The notes beneath the pieces are model-generated. The model did not search any database. It saw only the letters and a program-made list of their open reading frames with translations, and had not been told where the DNA came from. From Planctomycetota bacterium (GTDB taxonomy: Bacteria; Planctomycetota; Brocadiia; SM23-32; JAKLEA01), in assembly GCA_022711755.1 (NCBI GenBank), contig JAKLEA010000030.1:1-64000 (forward strand): a DNA stretch of 64,000 nucleotides, written 5' to 3'. The translations under genes were made by a program, and so were the position numbers. This document shows, one piece after another, positions 17,247-25,093 of this stretch. The first letter of the stretch is position 1. Each line of letters opens with the position of its first letter.

Positions 17247-18518
17247 ATGACGGCGTCACAGGAAGTCGGCATGAGTCCCGAGACCGGGGTCTTCGCGCGC
17301 GCGCTTCTGAACCTTGAACCCGTCCGGCCCGGCGACTGGGAGCCGCTGATCTCCCGCGAGCATCCTGAGATCAGCGCGCTGTTTCATTCTCATCACCCCG
17401 ACGGAGACGCATGGCGTCACACTCTCGCCGTTATGGAACGGCTCAGGGAATTCCTGCTCCTGCCGGAAAGACCACGGGATGCGGACACGGTATGGCCCTA
17501 CCTGCCCACCCCGCAGGCGGTCTACCTTGCCGGGCTTGTTCACGACCTGGGGCGCGCGGTGGTTCCCGCCGAGCCGTGGCATGAGAACGCGCCCGGCCAT
17601 GCCCGCCACGGCACAGCCCCGGCGCGGGAGGCTCTACGCCGCCTCGGCCTTCCGTTCGCTCTCAGGGAGGCCGCCGTCCAGCTTGTGGCGCATCACCACG
17701 CCGCAGGGCGTCTGGTCGGCGCAGCGGAATCAGCATTTCTGGCGCTGGCGGACAAGACGAACCTGATGTGGACATGCGAACTGGATCAGGCCAACAGGTC
17801 GGCCCTGAGCGCCGCGAATCGGAAGGGCGAGGAGATAACGGAGAGATTCCGGTGGCGGGCCGTCGGAATGGGACTTTACAACAACCCGCCGCTGACGCCG
17901 TTGCCTGGCGGGGTGATCGCACGCATTAGTGAGCTTCCCGCTGAGATCAAACGCCTGATAGCGAACACGTTGTTGCATCGCCGCCTTATGGGTGAATCTC
18001 CGGGCGGGGCCGACATCGAGAAGCTGGCATCGGAAGTCGCGGAGCGGGTGAAGACGCCGACGCTGCACTTGCTCATCGGGCTTCCCGGCAGCGGCAAGTC
18101 AACATGGGCATCGCGCAATGCCGGGGACGCGGAGGTTGTCTGCACGGACGACATCCGCGAATCCCTGACCGGAGATCCCGCGGATCAGACGCGCAACGTG
18201 ATCGTCTTCCGCAAGGCGATGCGCCATATCCGCGCGGCGCTGAAGGAGGGGCGGGACATTATTCTGGACGCAACGAACTGCAACGACAAGGCTCGTGAAA
18301 TGCCCGTCCGAATCGCCCGCCACCTGAAGGCGCTCATTGCCGCGCGTTTCTTTGATGTTTCCTTAAGCCTCGCGCTTGAGCGCAACGCAGCGCGTTCGCG
18401 TCTGGTTCCGGAGGACGTGATACTCCGATTCTGCCGCAGGCTCGAAGCGCCGGGCATGCACGAGGCCGATCTCTTCTTCCGCGTGGATGATCGGGGAGAA
18501 GAGACGCGGATATTGTGA
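17247..18518 (+). CDS. HD-domain / polynucleotide-kinase-like fusion protein
   Basis: 423 residues. ATG 17247 has GAGG at spacing about 9; ATG 17271 has AGGAA at spacing 6 and is a real alternative. Residues 40-210 form an HD phosphohydrolase domain: His58, His99-Asp100 (LAGLVHDLGR), His149-151 and Asp169. Residues 272-423 are a P-loop kinase with Walker A GLPGSGKST (278-286), Asp301-Asp-Ile-Arg304 and DATN (341-344). The DDxR and D(A)TN spacing match the kinase half of T4 polynucleotide kinase, where this Asp and Arg hold the 5'-OH acceptor. In T4 the kinase is joined to a DHAD-type phosphatase; here an HD phosphohydrolase stands on the other side. RNA or nucleotide end repair is the leading guess. 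It follows the kinase gene by 28 nt. Confidence 0.82.
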   Translation: MTASQEVGMSPETGVFARALLNLEPVRPGDWEPLISREHPEISALFHSHHPDGDAWRHTLAVMERLREFLLLPERPRDADTVWPYLPTPQAVYLAGLVHDLGRAVVPAEPWHENAPGHARHGTAPAREALRRLGLPFALREAAVQLVAHHHAAGRLVGAAESAFLALADKTNLMWTCELDQANRSALSAANRKGEEITERFRWRAVGMGLYNNPPLTPLPGGVIARISELPAEIKRLIANTLLHRRLMGESPGGADIEKLASEVAERVKTPTLHLLIGLPGSGKSTWASRNAGDAEVVCTDDIRESLTGDPADQTRNVIVFRKAMRHIRAALKEGRDIILDATNCNDKAREMPVRIARHLKALIAARFFDVSLSLALERNAARSRLVPEDVILRFCRRLEAPGMHEADLFFRVDDRGEETRIL

Positions 18519-18613
18519 TGCCCGACCGCATTGCATGACGGATTTTCACCCCGGATGCGATGCCCCTCTGCGTCGTCAATCAGTACGGCGTCAGTCACGG
18601 GCGCGTGGCAGCG

Positions 18614-18634
18614 GGGCGGGTTTCAAACCCGCCC
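18614..18634 (+). repeat. REP-like palindrome, GGGCGGGTTT type
   Basis: Arms GGGCGGGTTT (18614-18623) and AAACCCGCCC (18625-18634) flank one C. The same sequence, one base shorter on each arm, occurs at 51919-51937 just before the RAYT transposase gene. Confidence 0.85.
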
Positions 18635-18698
18635 TTACAAGTGGCTGGCATATAAACGCTCCCTTCACTGACCGGATACGTCAATCAGGGGATTTCCC

Positions 18699-18728
18699 TT
18701 GACAGTCAGTCTCTGCAACGCCTAAAAT
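18699..18728 (+). promoter_or_regulatory. Sigma-70-type promoter candidate for the cold-shock gene
   Basis: TTGACA (18699-18704, perfect), an 18-nt spacer, and TAAAAT (18723-18728, 5 of 6). It lies about 228 nt upstream of the coding start, so the transcript would have a leader of roughly 220 nt, as is known for cspA-type genes whose leaders act as thermosensors. Confidence 0.5.
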
Positions 18729-18955
18729 CCGCCCTTGTCGGGAGGTATTCGTGGGAGCGAAAACCGGAGCTTGACAGGGCTGAGAATTCACATGGAATTC
18801 CAGTCCTTTTTCTTTGCGGCGATTGGGATCGAAAAGGGGAAATCTGGTTCGTCGCCGCGTCCCGCTAGGGGCGCGACGCAAGCGAGCTGCTGTGGGTGGT
18901 TGCTCGCCCTCTATCGCCCCCGCCCGCCGCGTTTTTGTGAAAGGGTTGTTTCAAG

Positions 18956-19162
18956 ATGGCGACAGGAAGAGTGAAATGGTTCAGTGATCAGAAGGGCTTC
19001 GGCTTTATCGAGCAAGATAATGGCCCGGACGTTTTCGTGCATCATTCCTGCATACTTGGGGAAGGCTTCAAGACGCTGAATGAGGGCGAAACCGTGGAGT
19101 TCGAGATTGAGGACAGCGGCAAAGGCCCGCGAGCCAAGGAGGTCAAACGGACCGAGGTTTAA
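18956..19162 (+). CDS. Cold-shock domain protein (CspA family)
   Basis: 68 residues, one OB-fold domain. RNP1 is KGFGFI (about residues 13-18) and RNP2 is VFVHH (26-30); GRVKWFSDQKGFGFIEQD is diagnostic. Such proteins bind single-stranded RNA/DNA and melt RNA structure at low temperature or in stationary phase. The Shine-Dalgarno is weak (AAAGGG, about 10 nt before the ATG). It is a monocistronic unit with its own terminator. Confidence 0.97.
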   Translation: MATGRVKWFSDQKGFGFIEQDNGPDVFVHHSCILGEGFKTLNEGETVEFEIEDSGKGPRAKEVKRTEV

Positions 19163-19196
19163 GCGGACTTCCCGCCCGGCGGGAGAGATTTTACTG

Positions 19197-19227
19197 AGGC
19201 CCCGGCAATATCAGCCGGGGCCTTTCC
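19197..19227 (+). terminator. Terminator after the cold-shock gene
   Basis: A perfect 10-bp stem, AGGCCCCGGC (19197-19206) with GCCGGGGCCT (19214-19223), a 7-nt loop and a short T tail (TTTCC). Confidence 0.8.
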
Positions 19228-19309
19228 ATGTACGGACTGCGCGGGATATAAAAAAAAAGACGGAGCAAATCGTTCAGAGCGTGTATGAAAAGGGCGACAG
19301 GATGCGTCC

Positions 19310-19356
19310 GAAGCGGCGCGACGTCGCGTAGGCGCGACGCACCGTCGCAAAGCGAG
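19310..19356 (+). repeat. GC-rich palindromic segment, GGCGCGACGCA type
   Basis: The segment contains GGCGCGACGCA (19331-19341) followed by CAAAGCGAG. The same 11-mer followed by AGCGAG occurs at 18870-18886, so similar palindromic DNA flanks the cold-shock gene on both sides. The internal pairing is imperfect. Confidence 0.45.
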
Positions 19357-19418
19357 AACGCGCCAGGCGTAGGGTGCTTTGAACCCACGCGGACCGCTGC
19401 CCCTTTTTATGCCCTCTC

Positions 19419-20165
19419 TCAAAGATTGAGCAGCCTGATTGCGTTGCCCCTGGCTATGAGTTCCCGCTGCGACTCGGTGACGTCCAGCCCCCACAACTGC
19501 CCCAGCTTCGGCTGGAAGGGCACGCCCGGCGCGTCCGTCCCGAACAATATCCGCTCAACACCAAGCTCTCTGACGGCCTTCTCCACCGCCCCGGCCTGCC
19601 AGATGCTTCCGCTGAAATCCATCGAAATGTTCGGCACTTCCCGGACGGCCTTGATGCCGAGTTCCCAGTCCATCGCCATATGCGCCATCAGTATCCGCAA
19701 CCTAGGGAAACGCCTGCCGAGGATGGCGACATGCCCGGCCGTGCTCTCGTCCTGAAGGTTGGCGGGGCGTTTGTAGAACGAGTGAATCAGGAGAGGAAGT
19801 CCCCTTGCGACGCAATGCTCCGCCGTCTGGGCCATCTGAGGGGAATCCGCCCGGCAGGACACCCAGACCTTGACGATGTTGCACGCCTTCGCCTCCATCG
19901 CCCTGTCAATCTCCGCCTTCGCCTCGTCGGGCCTGCGCGGGTCCACCGTCGGGCAGCCGATGAAGACGTCCGGACGTTCCCTCACGATCCTTATCATGGC
20001 CGTATTGCCCTGGGCGATGTCGTCCGGTTCCGGGTAGTAGCCCCCGCGAATCGGGCAGATGACGATCCGCTCGATCCCGAACATATCGGCCCCCTCCAGC
20101 ATCAGCGCCGCGTTGGCATCCTCGCTCCCGCCCCAGATGTGCGTGTGTGCGTCAATCGGTTTCAC
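19419..20165 (-). CDS. Amidohydrolase-2 family metal-dependent hydrolase
   Basis: 248 residues. It is a TIM-barrel hydrolase with the metal motif DAHTH (residues 5-9), a His in LPLLIHSF, a His in ILMAHMAMDW and the terminal Asp in LFGTDAPG. The family hydrolyses lactones or decarboxylates aromatic acids; the exact substrate is open. Its start overlaps the end of the upstream gene by 14 nt, so the two are an operon. The divergent aldolase and ABC transporter suggest a role in sugar-acid breakdown, for example lactone opening. Confidence 0.85.
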   Translation of the reverse strand: MKPIDAHTHIWGGSEDANAALMLEGADMFGIERIVICPIRGGYYPEPDDIAQGNTAMIRIVRERPDVFIGCPTVDPRRPDEAKAEIDRAMEAKACNIVKVWVSCRADSPQMAQTAEHCVARGLPLLIHSFYKRPANLQDESTAGHVAILGRRFPRLRILMAHMAMDWELGIKAVREVPNISMDFSGSIWQAGAVEKAVRELGVERILFGTDAPGVPFQPKLGQLWGLDVTESQRELIARGNAIRLLNL

Positions 20166-20982
20166 ACTCGATCTCCGTCAAGAGTTCCGCGGCATTGCCG
20201 TAAAGAATCGCCTCTTTCACAGCGTCGTCCAGCTTGCCGAGCATCACCCTGTAGATCGCCGCTTCCGGCGTCAGCAGCGGCCAGAGCGAGCCGTAGCCCA
20301 GGTTGGCCGCGCCGTGCCTGGCCACCCATTCCTCGCAGCAGTAGAACGGACCTTTGAAGAAGGAAAGTTCGAAGATGATCCTGTTCCCTGTCGGCAGGTC
20401 TTTCAGCGTTTCCTCAGCCTCGTTGAAGAGCATTCCGCAGACCACCGCGCGGCATCGCTCAACCCGCGCCAGAGCGGAACGTACGGACTTGACCGGCGCG
20501 GGGGCGCAGTTGAAGACGCCGTGCTGGATGCGCTCGTCCTCCAGCCTGCATTGCAGGAAGATCGCCTTGCCCGCGTCACGAATGCGCTTCATGCACTCCA
20601 CGGACGCCTCGCAATCGGCGGCGTAACCGTGATACGGCGGAAGAAGCCTGAACCCCGCGATGTCAGGGCGGCGAAGAAAGCACTCAAAGTCTCCCTCCCA
20701 GCCGTCCATCGCCGGGTTGATCGCGGGAACCCAGAGCGTCCGGCCCTCGTCAAGGAATTCGTTCACCTCGCGCTCCGATTCGGCAAGGGCATCGGACGGG
20801 TCCTTGTAGAATGCCCCGGCCAGCGGGGTGATGAGCGGGCGCTCCATGCGCCACCGGTTGATGTAGGCTATCCAACCGTCGCCCGCGGCGCTGAGCCTGT
20901 GGAAGGGCCAGCGCCCGTGGAAAAGAGCAAGGTCGGCCACGCCGCGCGGGCTGACTGCCAGTAAGTCTTCGGGGGATATCAC
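20152..20982 (-). CDS. Amidohydrolase-like protein lacking metal ligands
   Basis: 276 residues from GTG. The overall barrel pattern resembles its neighbour: IAGFRLLPPYHGYA, then AIFLQCRLEDER and the ending GYGSLWPLLTPEAAI, then GNAAELL. The N-terminal HxH is absent, the strand-end His is Gln/Cys (FLQC) and the final GTD is GYGS. It is therefore probably a non-catalytic or differently acting member, perhaps a partner subunit of the enzyme whose gene overlaps it by 14 nt. No other function is suggested by the sequence. Confidence 0.75.
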   Translation of the reverse strand: MISPEDLLAVSPRGVADLALFHGRWPFHRLSAAGDGWIAYINRWRMERPLITPLAGAFYKDPSDALAESEREVNEFLDEGRTLWVPAINPAMDGWEGDFECFLRRPDIAGFRLLPPYHGYAADCEASVECMKRIRDAGKAIFLQCRLEDERIQHGVFNCAPAPVKSVRSALARVERCRAVVCGMLFNEAEETLKDLPTGNRIIFELSFFKGPFYCCEEWVARHGAANLGYGSLWPLLTPEAAIYRVMLGKLDDAVKEAILYGNAAELLTEIECETD

Positions 20983-21015
20983 CTTCTGAACCTCATGTCT
21001 GGTTTCCGGTTCTGA

Positions 21016-21044
21016 TTGCCTGACGCCGCCAACATCGCTATGCT
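21016..21044 (+). promoter_or_regulatory. Promoter candidate for the aldolase-ABC operon
   Basis: TTGCCT (21016-21021), a 17-nt spacer and TATGCT (21039-21044). Each hexamer matches the consensus at 4 of 6 positions. It lies in the divergent gap of 121 nt and just upstream of a LacI-type operator candidate. Confidence 0.4.
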
Positions 21045-21048
21045 ATCA

Positions 21049-21062
21049 CGAAAGCGTTTCCT
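21049..21062 (+). promoter_or_regulatory. LacI/cre-like operator candidate
   Basis: CGAAAGCGTTTCCT fits the 14-position cre-type pattern TGWAARCGYTWNCW at all positions but the first. LacI-family regulators bind such sites. It sits 5 nt after the -10 candidate, where a bound repressor would block initiation for the DHDPS-ABC operon and perhaps the divergent hydrolases. No lacI-type gene is in the window. Confidence 0.4.
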
Positions 21063-21103
21063 GCAACATCCTGTTGCCTTGATGAAAAAGGCGGCGGCGC
21101 GCC

Positions 21104-22063
21104 ATGAATCTCGACGGCAAGCTATTTCCCGCTGTGCCGGTTCCGTTCGGACCGGATGGAGAAATTGACCGGGAGGCACAGCAGCGTTACATCGAATGGA
21201 TGTCCGGACAGCCGGTCGGAGGCGTCGCCGTCTGGGTTCATACAGGACGAGGTCTTCGCCTGACGGACCGTCAGCGCGAATACGTTCTGCGCTCATGGCG
21301 GGAGGGGATGCCAAGGGGCGCGGCGATCATCGCCGGCGCGGGCGCGAGACCGGAAATCGCGCCCAAACCTGAAGCCGTCATGAGTGACGCCCTGCGCATG
21401 GCAAAGCAGGCGCGGGATTTCGGCGCGGACGCTCTGCTCGCCCATCCTCCGACGGCCCTGCGCGGGCTTGACGGCCTGGATGACATGATCGTTGGATATC
21501 ACGACGCGCTTGCCGGGGCGGACCTGCCGCTGATCTGTTTCTACCTCTATGAGGCTGCCGGCGGGATCAGTTATTCCCCGGATGTTCTGGACCGTCTTTT
21601 CACCATGCCCGCCGTGGCAGGCATAAAGATGGCGACGCTGGACAGCGTCTGCACGTACCAGGAGGTCGCGGCGCTCATCTCGGAGCGCTTCCCCGGCAAA
21701 ACGCTTGTCACTGGCGAGGACCGTTTCCTGGGATACTCGATAATGCTTGGCGCGCGGGCCGCCCTGATCGGCATGGGCGCAGCCAGCGTGGCGATGCAGT
21801 CGCGACTGTTGAATTCGTGGATCGAGGGCGACTTCGCCGCCTTCGCAAGGCTTTCCGCAAAGGTTGACAAACTGGCCATGCGGACGTTCGTCAAGCCAAT
21901 GGAAGGTTACATCCAGAGAATGCTCTGGTGCCTCGCCTTCGCCGGTGTCATCTCCTGGGACGCAACGCGCGATCCGTGGGGGCCGGCGTTGCCGCGTGAG
22001 CAGCGGGAAGCCTTGCGGGTTTGCCTGGCTGAGCTTGGCGAAGATACAAGCCACGCCCCATGA
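21104..22063 (+). CDS. DHDPS/N-acetylneuraminate-lyase family aldolase
   Basis: 319 residues, a class I aldolase barrel. The Schiff-base Lys is Lys175 in VAGIKMATLDS, and the Tyr region is ICFYLYEAAGG (Tyr147/149), not the YNxPxRT of lysine biosynthesis. It should cleave or form a 2-keto-3-deoxy sugar acid with pyruvate. The surrounding genes (carbohydrate ABC transporter 13 nt downstream, amidohydrolases divergent) favour catabolism over lysine synthesis. The ribosome site is weak. Confidence 0.85.
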   Translation: MNLDGKLFPAVPVPFGPDGEIDREAQQRYIEWMSGQPVGGVAVWVHTGRGLRLTDRQREYVLRSWREGMPRGAAIIAGAGARPEIAPKPEAVMSDALRMAKQARDFGADALLAHPPTALRGLDGLDDMIVGYHDALAGADLPLICFYLYEAAGGISYSPDVLDRLFTMPAVAGIKMATLDSVCTYQEVAALISERFPGKTLVTGEDRFLGYSIMLGARAALIGMGAASVAMQSRLLNSWIEGDFAAFARLSAKVDKLAMRTFVKPMEGYIQRMLWCLAFAGVISWDATRDPWGPALPREQREALRVCLAELGEDTSHAP

Positions 22064-22076
22064 GCGGAGATACAGA

Positions 22077-23417
22077 ATGACAAATGTTTCCAACCCCGGA
22101 TGGGATTTCAAATCACGGTTCCATACAACTGTTCGGCCTGCCGCCATTGTCATGCTCTGCGCCGTCGCAGCCCTCATCGGCTGCAAGAGGCAGCCCGCGA
22201 AGCCTGAGACCGTGCTGCGCTTCGCGCATTCGACGACCGGCGGGGCCACCAAGCCTGTTCTGGACTGGGCGTGCGAGGAGTTCGGAAAGCAACGCTCCAC
22301 CCCGCAACTGACCGTCCGCGTCGAGCAGGTGACGCAGCAGGACGAAATCTATCAGAAGACCGGACTTGCGCAGTTGCTTCAGGGCGGACAGCCGCCGGAC
22401 GTCTTTTTCGAGTGGGCCGGATGGCGCGTCGAGGAGAAGGCGCGACTGGGTCTCGCGGCGGACCTGACGGCCGCAGTCGAGAAGGACGGCTGGAAGAATG
22501 ATTTCCTGCCCAAGTCCTGGCATCAGACGATCTACGGCGGCAAATACTACATGATCCCAAGCTCGCTCTCCCTGAGCACGCTTTACTGGTTCAACGCAAA
22601 ACACTTCAAGCAGGCCGGCGTCGAGCCGCCGAAAACATGGGACGAGATGCTGGCTTCCTTCGCGAAGCTGCGCGCGGCGGGAATCACCCCCGTCGGAATC
22701 GGCAACACGGACCTTTGGCCGCTGGGCAACTGGGGCGCGTTGATCGTCAGCCGGTGGATCGGGGAGGAAAAGTACGCCGCAATAATGAGCCTTGCCCCGG
22801 GATCGAGCTTCCTGGACGAAGACATGGTCAAGGCGATGGAATTGATCGCCAGGTTCCACGAAATGAACCTTTTCAACAAAGGGTTCATGGGCGTGAACGC
22901 AGCAGACGCGATGCAGGGATTCCTGCAGGGCAGGTCCGCCTGCCATCCGCTGGGCGAGTGGCTTATAAGCGACGCGCAGAAGGATGCCCCGCCCGGCTTC
23001 GAATACGACTGCTTCAATCTGCCGCCCATCGCGGGCGGCAAGGGCGAACAGACCAGCATCATGGCGTTGACGACGGGCCACATGGTCGCTGCCGGCACGA
23101 AGAATCTCGATCTTGCAATCGAATTCCTCCGGTGGCTCAGTAGCGCTGAAGTTCAGAAGCGTCTCTGCCAGGCCGGCAACTTCAGCGCCGTCGAGGGGAT
23201 CAACACCTCCGATGCCGCCGGGCCGCAACTGAAGCGCGTGATGGATATCTACTCAAACGCCGGATCGGCGATCTCCCCGCCGGACACCGGATACAACGTC
23301 CAGGTCGCAAACCATTTTTATGATGCGATTGCCGCGACGGCCTCCGGAAAGTTGACCGCGCGGGAGGCGCTTGAACTCTGCGAGAAGCGCGTGCAACCGT
23401 GGCGCGAGAAAAAGTAA
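22077..23417 (+). CDS. Carbohydrate ABC transporter substrate-binding lipoprotein
   Basis: 446 residues from ATG 22077 (GGAG at 22066-22069, spacing 7); the frame upstream overlaps the aldolase and is a shadow. The signal sequence ends at a lipobox AALIGC, with lipidated Cys36. The mature part has the family-1 solute-binding features: VLRFAHSTTGG, PPDVFFEWAGW, IPSSLSLSTLYWFNAKHFK (19 residues) and the hinge-proximal GINTSDAAG. It would capture a sugar or sugar derivative for the two permeases that follow. Confidence 0.92.
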   Translation: MTNVSNPGWDFKSRFHTTVRPAAIVMLCAVAALIGCKRQPAKPETVLRFAHSTTGGATKPVLDWACEEFGKQRSTPQLTVRVEQVTQQDEIYQKTGLAQLLQGGQPPDVFFEWAGWRVEEKARLGLAADLTAAVEKDGWKNDFLPKSWHQTIYGGKYYMIPSSLSLSTLYWFNAKHFKQAGVEPPKTWDEMLASFAKLRAAGITPVGIGNTDLWPLGNWGALIVSRWIGEEKYAAIMSLAPGSSFLDEDMVKAMELIARFHEMNLFNKGFMGVNAADAMQGFLQGRSACHPLGEWLISDAQKDAPPGFEYDCFNLPPIAGGKGEQTSIMALTTGHMVAAGTKNLDLAIEFLRWLSSAEVQKRLCQAGNFSAVEGINTSDAAGPQLKRVMDIYSNAGSAISPPDTGYNVQVANHFYDAIAATASGKLTAREALELCEKRVQPWREKK

Positions 23418-24265
23418 GACGATACTGGAGCCGCCTGCTCTTCATCCTCCCCGCGCTCTCCATGTTCGGGTTCGTGATACTCATCCCGGCAGTCGGCGGC
23501 GTGGCGCTGAGTTTCTTTCAATGGAGCGGGATGGGCTGGAGCGGGGATGCCGCGCCGAAGTTTGTAGGTTTGGAAAACTACCGCCGTATCCTGACTCAGG
23601 ATGACATCTTCGTATCCGCATTCAAGCACAATGTCGTCTACATGCTCTCGACCCTCGTTGTCGAAGTGGCGGTCGGCCTCGCGCTGGCGCTGCTGCTGGA
23701 CATGATCTCGCGCGGACGCGATTTCTTCCGCGTCCTGCTTTTCGTGCCCATGATGCTCTCCCTCACCGTCATCGGCATGATGTGGCGCTTCATCTTCCAT
23801 CCGGAGACGGGGGCGCTGCCCGGCTTGTTGAGCGACGAGCGGACCGCCCTGCTGACGATCTGCGCCATCTCCGGTTGGACCTACTGCGGCTTCTACATGA
23901 TCCTCTTTCAGGCCGGCCTCCAGAGAATCCCGCAGGACCTTTACGACGCGGCGCGCATTGACGGCACGGGGGAGTTCGGCAGAATGCTCCACGTCTCGAT
24001 TCCCCTGCTGCGCAACACAATCTGGGTCAGCGCGCTGCTCTGCGTCACGGGCGCGTTCAAGTCATACGACCTTTTCTGGGTGATGACCGGCGGCGGGCCG
24101 TTGCACGCCACGGAGGTCGTCAGCACGCATCTTGTTCAGATCGCTTTCACGAACCACGAGCTTGGCCGCGGCTCCGCAATGGCGGCGATCATGAGCGTTC
24201 TGGTTCTCGCCCTGAGCCTCGCCTACGCGTGGTTCGGACGCAAACGGCAGGGGGACGAATACTGA
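23399..24265 (+). CDS. ABC sugar transporter permease (MalF/UgpA type)
   Basis: 288 residues from a GTG inside the end of the binding-protein gene (19-nt overlap). Six hydrophobic helices are visible. The EAA loop DLYDAARIDGTGEFGRMLHVSIPLL, which docks the ATPase, lies about residues 180-205. It forms the inner-membrane channel with the next gene product. No ATPase gene is present in the locus, so a shared ATPase encoded elsewhere is expected, as in MsmK-type systems. Confidence 0.93.
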   Translation: MAREKVRRYWSRLLFILPALSMFGFVILIPAVGGVALSFFQWSGMGWSGDAAPKFVGLENYRRILTQDDIFVSAFKHNVVYMLSTLVVEVAVGLALALLLDMISRGRDFFRVLLFVPMMLSLTVIGMMWRFIFHPETGALPGLLSDERTALLTICAISGWTYCGFYMILFQAGLQRIPQDLYDAARIDGTGEFGRMLHVSIPLLRNTIWVSALLCVTGAFKSYDLFWVMTGGGPLHATEVVSTHLVQIAFTNHELGRGSAMAAIMSVLVLALSLAYAWFGRKRQGDEY

Positions 24266-24266
24266 T

Positions 24267-25091
24267 ATGCGCCGCCGGGGACCGCAGATATTCGCCTATG
24301 CCATCCTGGGACTCGCCTCGGCGAGCATGGTCGCCCCGTTCCTGTGGATGGTCCTCTCGGCCATGAAGACAAACGCGGAAATCTTCGCCTCCCCGTGGTC
24401 GCTGCCGGCGAACTGGAGCCTGGAGAATTTCGAGAACGCCTTCGTTATCGGCAGGCTGCACCGCTACGCGCTCAACAGCCTGATCGTCACCAGCGCGACG
24501 GTCGTCGCCCTTCTTTTCATCGCCAGCCTCGCCGCGTTCGCATTCGCGCGCTTGAAGTTCCCCGGGCGGGACATTCTGTTCCCCGTGTTCCTGATCGGGC
24601 TGGTCGTCCCGCTTCAGGGCGTGCTGATTCCCCTGTTCGTGCTGCTGAGGGAAGCGGGATTGCTCTATACGCGCGGGGCGCTGATACTGCCCTACGTTTC
24701 ATGGGGCCTGCCGCTGGCGATATACGTCCTTCGGGCCTACTTTTTGAACATTCCAAGCGAGATCGAGGACGCCGCGCGCATTGACGGCTGCGGCTCATTC
24801 GGCCTTTACTGGCGTGTGCTCCTGCCGGTGGCCAAGCCCGCCCTGGCAGCCGTTACAATCTTTACCGCGCTGGACGCATGGAACGAACTCCTCCTCGTGC
24901 AACTGTTCATCATGGACGAAAAGCTGTATACGCTCCCCATGGGTATGCTCAATTTCAGCGGGCATCATAGCAGGGACTATCCTCTGATCTTCGCCGGCCT
25001 GAGCCTTGTGGCGCTGCCCATGATCGCGCTGTACATAACGCTTCAGAAGTGGTTCATCAGCGGGCTGACTTCAGGCGCGGTGAAAGGCTGA
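24267..25091 (+). CDS. ABC sugar transporter permease (MalG/UgpE type)
   Basis: 274 residues, starting one base after the upstream stop. Six helices are visible. The EAA loop is EIEDAARIDGCGSFGLYWR, followed by VLLPVAKPALAAV, about residues 163-190. The C-terminal QKWFISGLTSGAVKG is typical of the MalG type. It pairs with the preceding permease. The stop lies 2 nt from the convergent stop of the GAF-HlyD gene, with no terminator between. Confidence 0.93.
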   Translation: MRRRGPQIFAYAILGLASASMVAPFLWMVLSAMKTNAEIFASPWSLPANWSLENFENAFVIGRLHRYALNSLIVTSATVVALLFIASLAAFAFARLKFPGRDILFPVFLIGLVVPLQGVLIPLFVLLREAGLLYTRGALILPYVSWGLPLAIYVLRAYFLNIPSEIEDAARIDGCGSFGLYWRVLLPVAKPALAAVTIFTALDAWNELLLVQLFIMDEKLYTLPMGMLNFSGHHSRDYPLIFAGLSLVALPMIALYITLQKWFISGLTSGAVKG

Positions 25092-25093
25092 TC

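Larger units (their letters stand above)
18519..18955 (+). other. Long intergenic leader region before the cold-shock gene
   Basis: A 437-nt gap with no supported gene. It contains a REP-like palindrome (18614-18634), a promoter candidate (18699-18728) and an imperfect GC-rich palindrome around 18852-18880. Short frames here have no ribosome site and poor composition. Confidence 0.6.

Noticed and set aside
15572..17272. Long minus-strand frame (566 codons) opposite the histidine kinase
   Set aside because: It is a shadow of a gene with clear kinase motifs; high GC leaves the opposite strand open, and its product has no recognisable domain.
18487..18702. Short frame after the HD-kinase gene
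   Set aside because: Its only notable segment (AGFKPAL-like) is the read-through of a REP palindrome.
21104..22063. dapA for lysine biosynthesis
   Set aside because: The Tyr region is FYLYEAAGG rather than the YNxPxRT type, and the gene is in an ABC-sugar operon far from dapB.
22113..23228. Minus-strand frame of 371 codons opposite the substrate-binding protein
   Set aside because: Antisense shadow of a clear lipoprotein gene.
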